DNA of 64,000 nucleotides from positions 109,325 through 173,324 of the forward strand of contig NZ_NOWF01000009.1 of the NCBI RefSeq assembly GCF_002245355.1, in the 5' to 3' direction. The notes below the pieces were generated by a model. The model made no database searches. It worked only from the letters and a program-made list of their open reading frames with translations, and was not told the DNA's origin. This stretch comes from Paludifilum halophilum. Lineage in GTDB: Bacteria > Bacillota > Bacilli > Thermoactinomycetales > DSM-45169. The translations under genes and the position numbers were made by a program. This document shows positions 17,247 through 24,989 of this stretch, piece by piece; within the stretch, counting starts at the first letter, position 1, and the number at the start of each line of letters is the position of its first letter.

Positions 17247-17406
17247 TGCCCCTTCTGAGAAAGTCGATCGTGTTTTCCAACGAGGGAGGGGGCGGTTTTT
17301 CACGGAGCGCCTTCATCTGTCGATACGAAGCGAAGGAGAAAACCAGCTCCGACCGTTCCTGTGGTCCTCCTTCCAGAAAGACAGATCAAAGTTGCCTGAA
17401 AGGGCA
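17247..17406. mobile_element. MITE-like element with CTAG flanks
   Basis: 160 bases bounded by imperfect inverted ends, TGCCCCTTC on the left and the complement of TGCCCTTTC on the right; similarity extends weakly to about 23 bases. CTAG stands directly outside each end (17243-17246 and 17407-17410), as expected for a 4-base target duplication. It contains no transposase gene, so it would need one in trans. It lies about 60 bases upstream of the secreted M23 peptidase gene. Confidence 0.55.
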
Positions 17407-17434
17407 CTAGCTATATGGACACAAAATAGTAGTA

Positions 17435-17451
17435 CTATTACGAAGTAATAG
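17435..17451. promoter_or_regulatory. Palindrome upstream of the M23 gene
   Basis: CTATTAC-GAA-GTAATAG, two perfect 7-base arms, ends 17 bases before the start codon and just before GAGGAGGGG. It could be an operator or an mRNA hairpin near the ribosome binding site. Confidence 0.35.
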
Positions 17452-17468
17452 ATGAGGAGGGGATATGA

Positions 17469-18272
17469 ATGAAAAGAGTTTTACGAATTGCTCTTGTATT
17501 CACTCTGGTATTTGGTGGTATGTTTACGGGCTTAGGGGCGAACAAGGTTTCAGCAGCCAGCGATTTTATTTGGCCCTGCGAATCTTGCTCTGAAAGTGAT
17601 ATCACCCAATATTATGGTGGAAACCACTACGGGATCGACATTGCCAGAGGTGGCACCGTTGCGATTAAAGCTTCCGCTGCCGGCACCGTGACCCGATCCT
17701 ATCGCTCTTCTTCGTATGGCGAAGTTGTATTTGTTGAACATACGATCAACGGCACTTCTTATGAAACGGTCTACGCACACATGAGAACCGACAGTCGGAC
17801 CGTTTCAGTAGGGGATACGGTTTCACAGGGCCAACGACTGGGCTATATGGGCAGTACGGGAGATTCCACCGGTCAACATCTCCATTTTGAACTTCACCAA
17901 CCGTCTTGGAATATCAACAAGTCTTATAGTGTTGATCCTCTTGACTATCTAGGTGACAACGGTGGCAGTGGGCATTGGTTTAATACCCATGATGGAGCAT
18001 GGGACGGAACCGTCACTACCACCAGCTCAAACTCCAATGTAGATATCACCTTGAATTCAGGTGAATTCACCGCGAGTCAGGCAAAGGAAATGAAAGTACG
18101 ACTTTGCTCGCAAAGTACTGGGAATTGTACACAGTACCAGTATTTCGGCGGGTCTGTACAGAGTAAAAACAGCTACAATACCTATTTCACGAATATGAAA
18201 CCTGCAACCTATAACCTTGATATTTGGGCTCCGAGTGAAAGGTCCGGTCATGTAAAAATTAACGCCTATTAA
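17469..18272 (+). CDS. Secreted M23 metallopeptidase
   Basis: 267 residues with a clear signal peptide (MKRVLRIALVFTLVFGGMF, cleavage probably after KVSA near residue 30). The zinc-binding motifs of M23 endopeptidases are present: HYGID near 53-57 and HLHFE near 137-141. A C-terminal beta-rich domain of about 100 residues follows, perhaps for substrate or wall binding. It should cut peptidoglycan cross-bridges or other glycine-rich peptides outside the cell. It stands alone behind GAGGAGGGG. Confidence 0.92.
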   Translation: MKRVLRIALVFTLVFGGMFTGLGANKVSAASDFIWPCESCSESDITQYYGGNHYGIDIARGGTVAIKASAAGTVTRSYRSSSYGEVVFVEHTINGTSYETVYAHMRTDSRTVSVGDTVSQGQRLGYMGSTGDSTGQHLHFELHQPSWNINKSYSVDPLDYLGDNGGSGHWFNTHDGAWDGTVTTTSSNSNVDITLNSGEFTASQAKEMKVRLCSQSTGNCTQYQYFGGSVQSKNSYNTYFTNMKPATYNLDIWAPSERSGHVKINAY

Positions 18273-18379
18273 TAACAACCACTTGTAAGGGCAAACAACT
18301 GTCTATTAGAGGTCAACCGATTTTGGAATCACCCTAGAAACAATGAAACCCCCCCTTTTTACAACAATGTGATTCCATG

Positions 18380-18420
18380 AGGAACCCCGTCTATGTGGGC
18401 GGGGTTCTTCGTTTCGTTTT
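18380..18420. terminator. Rho-independent terminator
   Basis: GGAACCCCG / CGGGGTTC stem followed by T-rich sequence, placed between the convergent M23 and P-type ATPase genes. Confidence 0.7.
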
Positions 18421-18434
18421 TCGTCGAAACCCGA

Positions 18435-20396
18435 TCAGCGAAGCACGCGCAAGCCGTTCAGGATCACCAATAACGTGCTCCCTTCGTGTCCGACAACCCC
18501 GACCGGAAGAGTCATACGACCGGTGATATTGGCGATGATCAACAGGCCGATTACCGCGAGAGCAAAGGCCAGGTTTTGCTGGATCACCCCTTGAGTACGT
18601 CGGCCCAGGGCGACAGCATCAGCCGCTTTGCTCAGGTCATCGTTCATCAGGACTACGCGGGCCGTCTCCAGCGCCGTATCACTGCCGGCCGCCCCCATCG
18701 CGATCCCGACGGAAGCCGCCGCGAGGGCCGGGGCATCATTCACCCCGTCTCCCACCATGGCGATGGGGCCACAGGCGACCTCCAGCTCCTTGACGGCCTT
18801 CACTTTTTCCTCCGGCAGCAACTCAGCCCGAACTTCATCGATTCCCGCTTGCTCCGCCACCGCCTCGACAGTCGTCCGCCGGTCCCCGGTCAACATCACC
18901 ACCCGAACCCCCCACCGCTTCAAACGAGAGACGACTTTCTTCGCTTCCGGCCGCACGCGGTCCTGTAACGCGAGCAGTCCCACCGCCCCCCGGGAATTGG
19001 AAATGAGTACGACGGTTTTCCCTTCACCTGCCAGCCGCTCTTCCTCTCTCCGCCCGTATGCGTCCCTTCCCTTCCGCCAACAAGGTCGCCCGATGCGCCA
19101 ACATTCCCCCTCCCAAACCGCCTTCACTCCAAAGCCGGTTTGGGATCGGAAGGTGTTCGGACGGGACAAGGGAATTCGCTGTCCACGGGCTTCCCGGACA
19201 ATCGCTCGAGCGACGGGATGTTCCGATAGGGATTCAATCGAGGCCGCCGCCCGCAACAGTTCGTTTTCTGTATAATCTCCCAGAGTGATCCGGTCCGTCA
19301 CTTTCATCTCTCCAGAAGTCAGGGTTCCCGTTTTATCGAAAGCAATCGCTCGAATCCCGGCCAAGGCCTGAACCTCAGCGCCTCCCTTAAACAACAAGCC
19401 GTCCCGGGCTCCCTTGGACATCGCCGACAAAACCGCCGGCATGATTGAGGCCACGACGGCGCAGGGAGAGGCAACCACCAAAAAAACCATTCCCCGGTAC
19501 AGACTTTCATTCCAAGAGACCCCCGCCAATAAAGGCGGCAATAGGATCCATAAGACTGCGGTACCGATGACCGATCCCGTGTAGACTTCTTCAAACCGCT
19601 CCATTTTTCGTTGGGAAGGGGGTTTTTCGGTTTGCGCCTCCTCCACCAAGCGCAAAATGCCGGCAAAAGTGCTGTCCCGATTGAGCCGGGATACCTTGAT
19701 TGTCAGAAAGCCCTGCCCATTCAGGGTCCCCGCAAAAACCCGATTCCTTTTCCCCTTTTCCGCAGGAACTGATTCTCCGGTAATCGCCGCTTGATCCACT
19801 TCCGACTTCCCTTGTTGCACGACCCCGTCTGCAGGGATTCGCTCTCCGGGCTTCACCAGCACCCGATCTCCCACCCGCAAGTCGGCGATCGGCACCCTCT
19901 GCTCCCTGTCCCCTTCCACTCGCCGGGCCCACGCCGGCTCCATCGCCATCAAGGCGGACAAATCCCGCTGGCTCCGCCATTCCGCCATTCTTTCCAGGGC
20001 ACCGCTCAGCGAAAAAATAAAAATCAGAAGGGCCCCTTCCATCCAGTAACCGATGCCGACCGCCCCCATCCCCGCCACTACCATCAGCAAATTGACATCC
20101 AGTCTCCGATCGCGAACCAGGGCCAAGACCCCTTCCCGGGCTTTTGCAAAACCGCCGACCGTATAAGCGAGAAGATACAGGATCCATTCCTTTCCGCCGA
20201 ATCCCCCATCTCCCAGCCAAGCGGCCAAAATCAGACCCCCGCTGAAAAGAGTGGCGATTCCTTCGCCATAACGTGGCCACACCTCTGTCCGCCAGCGGCT
20301 TGCTGACAAAGCCCCTTTCCGCTTATTTCGAGCCACAGCCGCTGTTTCTTCCGGCTTGATCGATTCGCCCACGACAGATACCACCTTTCCGATCAT
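18435..20396 (-). CDS. P1B-4-type metal ATPase (PfeT/ZosA/CoaT-like)
   Basis: 653 residues of a heavy-metal P-type ATPase. In order it has the actuator loop ITGESVPAEKG, the membrane metal-binding motif SPC (VASPCAVVAS), the phosphorylation site DKTGTLT and the hinge GDGVNDAPAL. The final helix contains HEGST. SPC instead of CPC, together with the HEG-T motif and no N-terminal metal-binding domain, is characteristic of the P1B-4 group, which exports Fe(II) or Co(II). B. subtilis PfeT (ZosA), an Fe(II) exporter under PerR control, is the closest model. The PerR-like box at 20540 fits this, though substrate is inference. Confidence 0.92.
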   Translation of the reverse strand: MIGKVVSVVGESIKPEETAAVARNKRKGALSASRWRTEVWPRYGEGIATLFSGGLILAAWLGDGGFGGKEWILYLLAYTVGGFAKAREGVLALVRDRRLDVNLLMVVAGMGAVGIGYWMEGALLIFIFSLSGALERMAEWRSQRDLSALMAMEPAWARRVEGDREQRVPIADLRVGDRVLVKPGERIPADGVVQQGKSEVDQAAITGESVPAEKGKRNRVFAGTLNGQGFLTIKVSRLNRDSTFAGILRLVEEAQTEKPPSQRKMERFEEVYTGSVIGTAVLWILLPPLLAGVSWNESLYRGMVFLVVASPCAVVASIMPAVLSAMSKGARDGLLFKGGAEVQALAGIRAIAFDKTGTLTSGEMKVTDRITLGDYTENELLRAAASIESLSEHPVARAIVREARGQRIPLSRPNTFRSQTGFGVKAVWEGECWRIGRPCWRKGRDAYGRREEERLAGEGKTVVLISNSRGAVGLLALQDRVRPEAKKVVSRLKRWGVRVVMLTGDRRTTVEAVAEQAGIDEVRAELLPEEKVKAVKELEVACGPIAMVGDGVNDAPALAAASVGIAMGAAGSDTALETARVVLMNDDLSKAADAVALGRRTQGVIQQNLAFALAVIGLLIIANITGRMTLPVGVVGHEGSTLLVILNGLRVLR

Positions 20397-20445
20397 CCGC
20401 CTTTTCCATGAAAATAAAATTCATTGTTATCCGCCTCTGAAACGG

Positions 20446-20478
20446 TTCATGCTGTCCACCGACGGCAGACAGCATGAA
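20446..20478 (-). other. Leader stem-loop of the metal ATPase gene
   Basis: Perfect 11-base inverted repeat, TTCATGCTGTC (20446-20456) and GACAGCATGAA (20468-20478), with an 11-base loop and no T run. It lies between the PerR-like box and the ATPase start and would form in the transcript leader. Confidence 0.55.
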
Positions 20479-20539
20479 AGCCGGAAAATACATTTTATAA
20501 TTAGACAAGCTTAAATTCCTTGAACTCGGGGAAATTTAT

Positions 20540-20554
20540 TTATAACTATTATAA
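20540..20554. promoter_or_regulatory. PerR-like box (7-1-7)
   Basis: TTATAACTATTATAA differs by one base from the Per-box consensus TTATAATNATTATAA known from B. subtilis. It is about 145 bases upstream of the P1B-4 ATPase start. Fur and Zur boxes have related 7-1-7 patterns, so the regulator is likely but not proven to be PerR. Confidence 0.6.
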
Positions 20555-20670
20555 ATAAAGGCTGGTACTCTGACACCCTCGTTTTTAAAAATAGATATCG
20601 GCCCAGTGATGAACCTTTCCCCCTTGCCATCATCGCTTTATAGAGACGCTGTCTGAAAACAATCCCTGGA

Positions 20671-20699
20671 TTGCGGGGATCGGTCGGATTTTCTACAAT
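20671..20699 (+). promoter_or_regulatory. Sigma-A-type promoter of the DUF423 gene
   Basis: TTGCGG and TACAAT are separated by 17 bases, about 110 bases upstream of the DUF423 start. Confidence 0.55.
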
Positions 20700-20810
20700 A
20701 AAAGGGATGGATGCACCGGAATCGCCGACCCCCTTTCCAAACCGGACACTATGCAATAAACCGCAATGCCTGTACCGACGAAGAACCGGATCGCGAAAGG
20801 AGTGAAGAAA

Positions 20811-21182
20811 ATGAAGCTTTGGATCCTCTTGGGAGCTGTCAATATGTTTTTAAGTATCGCCTTCGGCGCTTTCGGGGCTCACGGCCTGGAAGGGAAAGTC
20901 TCGGAGCGGATGCTGGCCAACTGGCAAACTGGAGCCCAGTACCACATGGCTCACGCCTTGGGGTTATTGTTGATCGGGCTCTTAGCCGGACGCATCGGGG
21001 CCGTTTCCTTGGTAAGCGCCGGTGGCTGGCTGATCCTGGCGGGAATCGTTCTGTTCGCCGGCAGTCTGTACGTGATGGCTCTAACGAATGTCACCGTCCT
21101 GGGTGCCATCACCCCCATCGGCGGAGTCTCTTTCCTCGCCGGATGGATTTGTATCGCCATCGCAGCTGTTAAATACCTGTAA
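20811..21182 (+). CDS. DUF423 membrane protein (YwdK-like)
   Basis: 123 residues, four hydrophobic segments, with the family's opening pattern: FGAFGAHGLEGK, then YHMAHALGLLL. DUF423 proteins are widespread small membrane proteins of unknown function. The start ATG at 20811 follows AAAGGAGTGAAG; the longer in-frame reading (from 20766) has no ribosome binding site and would add a charged leader. Confidence 0.9.
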   Translation: MKLWILLGAVNMFLSIAFGAFGAHGLEGKVSERMLANWQTGAQYHMAHALGLLLIGLLAGRIGAVSLVSAGGWLILAGIVLFAGSLYVMALTNVTVLGAITPIGGVSFLAGWICIAIAAVKYL

Positions 21183-21185
21183 ATG

Positions 21186-21224
21186 GAAAAAAGCCCGTAT
21201 CTCTTTTCCGATACGGGCTTTTTC
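21186..21224. terminator. Rho-independent terminator
   Basis: AAAAGCCCGTATC / GATACGGGCTTTT stem with flanking A and T runs between the convergent DUF423 and pcp genes. Confidence 0.88.
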
Positions 21225-21241
21225 GATCCCTTTTTCAATAG

Positions 21242-21889
21242 TCAACAAAGCGCTCCTCCGACTTCCTTGACATCTTCCCCTTCTTCCGCCACCGCCGCAA
21301 TAGCCGCCTTCAAACCGTCCACGATCATCTCTAGAGACATGCTGGGAGCTTCTCTGTGAACGGTCTGCTCCGGCAAATAGGGAATATGGATGAATCCGCC
21401 CCGGATATTCGATCCGGCCCGGGACAAATCATGCATCAACCCGTAAAACAGATGGTTGCAAACGAATGTCCCCGCCGAGTGGGAAACCGCCGCCGGAACT
21501 CCCGCTTCCCTCATCCGTTGGACCATCCGTTTGACGGGAAGAGTCGACCAATACGCCGCCGGGCCGTCCACTTCCACCGGTTCATCGACGGGTTGCCGCC
21601 CGATATTGTCCGGGATTCGGGCATCATCCACATTAATGGCGATCCGTTCCGGTGTCATCCGGGCACGACCCCCGGCTTGGCCGACACCGATCACGATATG
21701 AGGTCGTATTTCTTCAATCCCCTCCGTCAGCACACGGCGGGAGTGTCCAAAAACCGTCGGGATCCCCAGAGAGGTGACACGCACCCCGTCCACAACCACT
21801 CCCTCCAGCCTCTTCACCGCTTCCAACGACGGATTGACTTCATCTCCCCCAAAAGGATCGAACCCCGTCACCAGCACCGTTTTTTCCAT
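21242..21889 (-). CDS. pcp: Pyroglutamyl-peptidase I
   Basis: 215 residues of cysteine peptidase family C15, starting KTVLVTGFDPFGG. The catalytic triad can be placed: Glu in ARMTPERIAIN near residue 81, Cys in SAGTFVCNHLFY near 144 and His in FIHIPYLPEQ near 167. The enzyme removes N-terminal pyroglutamate from peptides in the cytoplasm. Length is standard for the family. It shares orientation with the BrkB-like gene just upstream (38 bases away). Confidence 0.95.
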   Translation of the reverse strand: MEKTVLVTGFDPFGGDEVNPSLEAVKRLEGVVVDGVRVTSLGIPTVFGHSRRVLTEGIEEIRPHIVIGVGQAGGRARMTPERIAINVDDARIPDNIGRQPVDEPVEVDGPAAYWSTLPVKRMVQRMREAGVPAAVSHSAGTFVCNHLFYGLMHDLSRAGSNIRGGFIHIPYLPEQTVHREAPSMSLEMIVDGLKAAIAAVAEEGEDVKEVGGALC

Positions 21890-21927
21890 GCGCTTTCCCC
21901 CATTTCCCTCTGATTTTTCCAGTGGGA

Positions 21928-22764
21928 TTACCTTTGTCTATTCAGCCGCTGTTGGTGGATGGATGCATTAACCACCCCTCCGAAAACCAGGATTAAGCCC
22001 GCCAGATAAAACCAGATCATCAATACGATCACTCCGCCCAAACTACCGTAAGTGGCGGAATAATGGCTGAAGTTATTGACGTAATAGGAAAAGCCCAGGG
22101 AAATCAACTGCCACCCCCCGGTAGCTACCAATGCTCCCACTGTCACTTCCCGCAACGGGAGGGTGACATTGGGGGCGGTTTGGTAAATGCCGATCAAAAC
22201 CAAGGTAATGATCACAAACACCACCAGCCACCGAAAGAGGCTGAACAGCATCACCGTTTCGGCGGGAAGTGGAACCAACCGTTGAACAAAACTGAAAATC
22301 AACTGACCGAATACCGGTAAAACCAGCATAAGCGTAAACACCAGCACAAAAGCGATCGTCATAGCGATGGACAACAACTTTACCTGGATGATTGAGCGAG
22401 TCTCATCCACTTGATACGCCACGTTCAACGTACGAATGATCCCTCCCACTGCATTGGAAGCGATCCACAAGGTGGCCAACAGACTGGTGGAAAGGATACC
22501 TCCCCGACGCTGCTCCACAACCTCCCGGATCGGCTGGTCAATGGACCGGGCCGCCTGTTCCGGAACAATATCCTTGACAAACCGGATCGCCTGGTCCGTA
22601 TCGATGGAGAGGTAGGGCAACAGCGCCACCAGAAAGATGAGAAGGGGGAAGATGGAAAGCAAAAAATAATAGGCCAAAGCCGCTGCCAAATCGAATATAC
22701 CCTCATTAAAAACCGATGCGAATACTCTTTTGATAATGGATTTGATCTTTTTCCACTGACTCAT
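21928..22764 (-). CDS. YihY/virulence factor BrkB family membrane protein
   Basis: 278 residues with about six hydrophobic segments. Family features include LAYYFLLSIFPLLIFLVALLP near the N-terminus, SLLATLWIASNAVGGI and a C-terminal LGGVIVLMIWFYLAGLIL. The family was once called ribonuclease BN but is a membrane protein of unclear function, probably in envelope physiology. The start ATG is preceded by GATGAGAGGG. The 400 bases between it and yhfZ hold no gene I can support. Confidence 0.9.
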   Translation of the reverse strand: MSQWKKIKSIIKRVFASVFNEGIFDLAAALAYYFLLSIFPLLIFLVALLPYLSIDTDQAIRFVKDIVPEQAARSIDQPIREVVEQRRGGILSTSLLATLWIASNAVGGIIRTLNVAYQVDETRSIIQVKLLSIAMTIAFVLVFTLMLVLPVFGQLIFSFVQRLVPLPAETVMLFSLFRWLVVFVIITLVLIGIYQTAPNVTLPLREVTVGALVATGGWQLISLGFSYYVNNFSHYSATYGSLGGVIVLMIWFYLAGLILVFGGVVNASIHQQRLNRQR

Positions 22765-23115
22765 GGCGACACCCTCTCATCCGACCATCGTTCCCGTCGA
22801 CATCTCTACTTTTCCCTTTCTTTGGAAACGTCTATCCTCCTTTACCGTTGCACGCTTCCGTAAAAAAACAGAGATCCAAATAACATCCTATGCCTGCTCG
22901 CCTCAAACATGCGAGACTCTTTCCAACCCGGATTTGTTCCCATCCGCCTCGATACCGAACCACGTCCGCCTTCATCCGGTGAGGGAAAACAGGATAAAGA
23001 AACACCGCCAAATACAAGGATCCTATCAAACTTCAACCGTCACCCTTCATTTTCCTTGTATAACCTCGATTACAAATCGGGGAATCACTTTTCAGATTTA
23101 TCCCATTATTCCCTA

Positions 23116-23163
23116 TTGACAAATATCTATATGGCCCGTATATTCAAAGTACAATATATTGAA
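23116..23163 (+). promoter_or_regulatory. yhf operon promoter with palindrome near +1
   Basis: TTGACA (23116-23121) and TATATT (23139-23144) are 17 bases apart, a near-consensus promoter. Overlapping its start region is CAATATATTG (23152-23161), nested in TTCAA-N11-TTGAA (23143-23163). This is a plausible operator for the first gene product, YhfZ. Confidence 0.75.
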
Positions 23164-23180
23164 AATTGGAGATTTAATCG

Positions 23181-24113
23181 ATGAACTCACCATTGGAACG
23201 TATCTACACGAAAAACGGAAAAATCGCCCAACAAATTGCCCGACAGTTGATCGGTCTTCCCATCGGAAGCCGTCTTCCGCGGATTGATGATTTTGTAAAC
23301 GCTCTCAGAACGGCGCGGGGGACTGTTCAGGGAGCCTTAAAACTACTGGAGGAAAGCGGAGCCGTTCAGTTGGATCCCCGAGGCCACTTGGGCACGTTTT
23401 TGACGAACAAGGATCAAACCTTGCTCTGGGAGATTGCCGGTCGAAACGCTTTGGTCGGAGTGATGCCCCTGCCTTACTCGCGGCGCTATGAAGGGTTGGC
23501 CACAGGACTGGTGGAGTCCTTTCAGCTGATGAATATTCCCTTCCACATCGCTCATATGCGAGGGGCCCATCGTCGGATCGAAGCGGTTCGCAACCGCCGT
23601 TTCGACTTTGCGATCGTCTCCCGTTGGGCCGCTGAAAAAACCTGTCAGGAATCGATCGATTTGTCCGTGTTACAAGCCTTCGGCGAAAAAACCTATGTAA
23701 ACCGCCACGGGATTTTGTTCGCTGATCAATCCGAGGATCGAATCCGGCCGGGAATGCGGGTGGGCATCGACCCCTCCTCCCCGGATCAGTCCGATTTGAC
23801 CCGGGCCGAATGCCGGGGATTGGATATCCAATGGATCGAAGTCAACTACATGCAGCTTTTTCCGCAGTTGGAAAACGGGGAAATCGACGCCGCCGTCTGG
23901 AATCTGGACGAAATCCCGCCTACTTCCAAGTGGGGACTGGGCACTTTCCGGTCGGAAAGTGCCCAGTCCATGAGCCGCCTGCTTTCTGAGGCGACACTGT
24001 TGACCCGCCGCCCGGGGGAGGAAGTATGGGCGATCCTGAAGGAACTTCCGCTGAAGCCGATCATCCAAACACAACAATCCGTCCTGGAAGGGAAGACCCT
24101 TCCGCATTATTAG
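23181..24113 (+). CDS. yhfZ: YhfZ-family transcriptional regulator
   Basis: 310 residues. The N-terminal 75 form a GntR-like winged helix (LPIGSRLPRIDDFVNALRTA; GTVQGALKLLEESGAV; GHLGTFLT). The remainder (about 90-300) reads as a periplasmic-binding-protein-like sensor domain (FDFAIVSRWAAEKT; GMRVGIDPSSPDQ; NGEIDAAVWNLDE). This matches E. coli YhfZ, whose ligand is unknown. It is the first gene of an eight-gene operon, directly behind a strong promoter overlapped by a palindrome, which suggests autoregulation by a pathway intermediate. Confidence 0.85.
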   Translation: MNSPLERIYTKNGKIAQQIARQLIGLPIGSRLPRIDDFVNALRTARGTVQGALKLLEESGAVQLDPRGHLGTFLTNKDQTLLWEIAGRNALVGVMPLPYSRRYEGLATGLVESFQLMNIPFHIAHMRGAHRRIEAVRNRRFDFAIVSRWAAEKTCQESIDLSVLQAFGEKTYVNRHGILFADQSEDRIRPGMRVGIDPSSPDQSDLTRAECRGLDIQWIEVNYMQLFPQLENGEIDAAVWNLDEIPPTSKWGLGTFRSESAQSMSRLLSEATLLTRRPGEEVWAILKELPLKPIIQTQQSVLEGKTLPHY

Positions 24114-24131
24114 CTGTAGGAGGATACCGCT

Positions 24132-24503
24132 ATGCTGCCGGAAGAAGTCAAAAAGCGGCTGGATCTGCTCCTGGACAGCCGCCAGATCCAACCGGACATT
24201 TACGATAAGGTCCGGAAAAATCTCAACCGACTCATTCGGGAAGGATCCATCCATCCCGACAGTGACAGTATCGGGCCCTTCACCAGCCACTTGGCCATCG
24301 CCGTCGAACGTATCAAAAATGGGAAAGCGATCACAGAAACCAACAAACAAGTGGAAGAATTGGTGACCGACAACCCGGACCTCTACCGCCAATCCGACCG
24401 TCTTCTCCAACGTTGCCTCGGACAGACGGAACATTCCGCTACAAAAGCTGAGATCGGATTTATCACTTTGTATATGACATTAGTGAGAAAGAACCGTATG
24501 TAA
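24132..24503 (+). CDS. yhfY: YhfY-family stand-alone PRD protein
   Basis: 123 residues forming a single PTS-regulation domain. The hallmark FTSHLAIAVERIKNGK is near residues 57-72, and a second helix pair ends in AEIGFITLYMTLV. PRDs are normally phosphorylated by HPr or EIIB on histidines. Here the second conserved histidine position appears to be occupied by another residue, so phosphorylation may be limited to the SHL histidine. It starts 18 bases after yhfZ behind GTAGGAGG. As in E. coli it has no attached DNA-binding domain, so it may modulate YhfZ; that is inference. Confidence 0.85.
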   Translation: MLPEEVKKRLDLLLDSRQIQPDIYDKVRKNLNRLIREGSIHPDSDSIGPFTSHLAIAVERIKNGKAITETNKQVEELVTDNPDLYRQSDRLLQRCLGQTEHSATKAEIGFITLYMTLVRKNRM

Positions 24504-24594
24504 AAAACACTCATTGGTTTGGACCGATCACAGTGTCCACCTCTCCCCTCATCCGTAATTTTCATAATTTTTTATCATAAGAAGGAGGATTCCA

Positions 24595-24966
24595 ATGATT
24601 CGAATCGCTATCGGCGGACTGCGCAAAGAGGAAATTCGAAAAGCGGTGAAAGAGACAGGCGGTGAACAAGTGGAAACGACGATTTCTTCGGACTTTGAAG
24701 CATCCAAGATGGTTCAAGCAGGAAAGGCGGATTATTACCTGGGTGCCTGCCATAGCGGGGGCGGCGCCGCTCTTTCTGTCGCCATCGGCCTTTTGGGCTA
24801 CACGAAGTGCTCCACTGTCGCCAAAGCGGGGGGCCGACCGAGGCCCTCGGAAATCGAAAGGCTGGTCCGGGAAGGTAAAATCGCCTTCGGAATGTCTGTG
24901 GAAGCGATAGAAGAGGCGGTTCCCATGATCATACAAAGCATTCTGCAGTCATCATCCATCCGCTGA
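24595..24966 (+). CDS. yhfU: YhfU-family protein (DUF2620)
   Basis: 123 residues starting MIRIAIGGLRKEEI, with a glycine-rich middle (YYLGACHSGGGAALSVAIGLLG) and a short helical tail. This is the DUF2620/YhfU family, always found beside yhfT. The conserved cysteine-histidine-glycine stretch could bind a phosphate or a small molecule, a suggestion only. AAGGAGG precedes the start. The 90-base gap after yhfY contains no terminator. Confidence 0.85.
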   Translation: MIRIAIGGLRKEEIRKAVKETGGEQVETTISSDFEASKMVQAGKADYYLGACHSGGGAALSVAIGLLGYTKCSTVAKAGGRPRPSEIERLVREGKIAFGMSVEAIEEAVPMIIQSILQSSSIR

Positions 24967-24989
24967 GAAATGATGGAGGAGGAAGAGGC

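Noticed and set aside
20323..20756. Two minus-strand frames upstream of the metal ATPase
   Set aside because: One overlaps the ATPase start and leader hairpin, the other the PerR-like box and a plus-strand promoter; neither has start signals.
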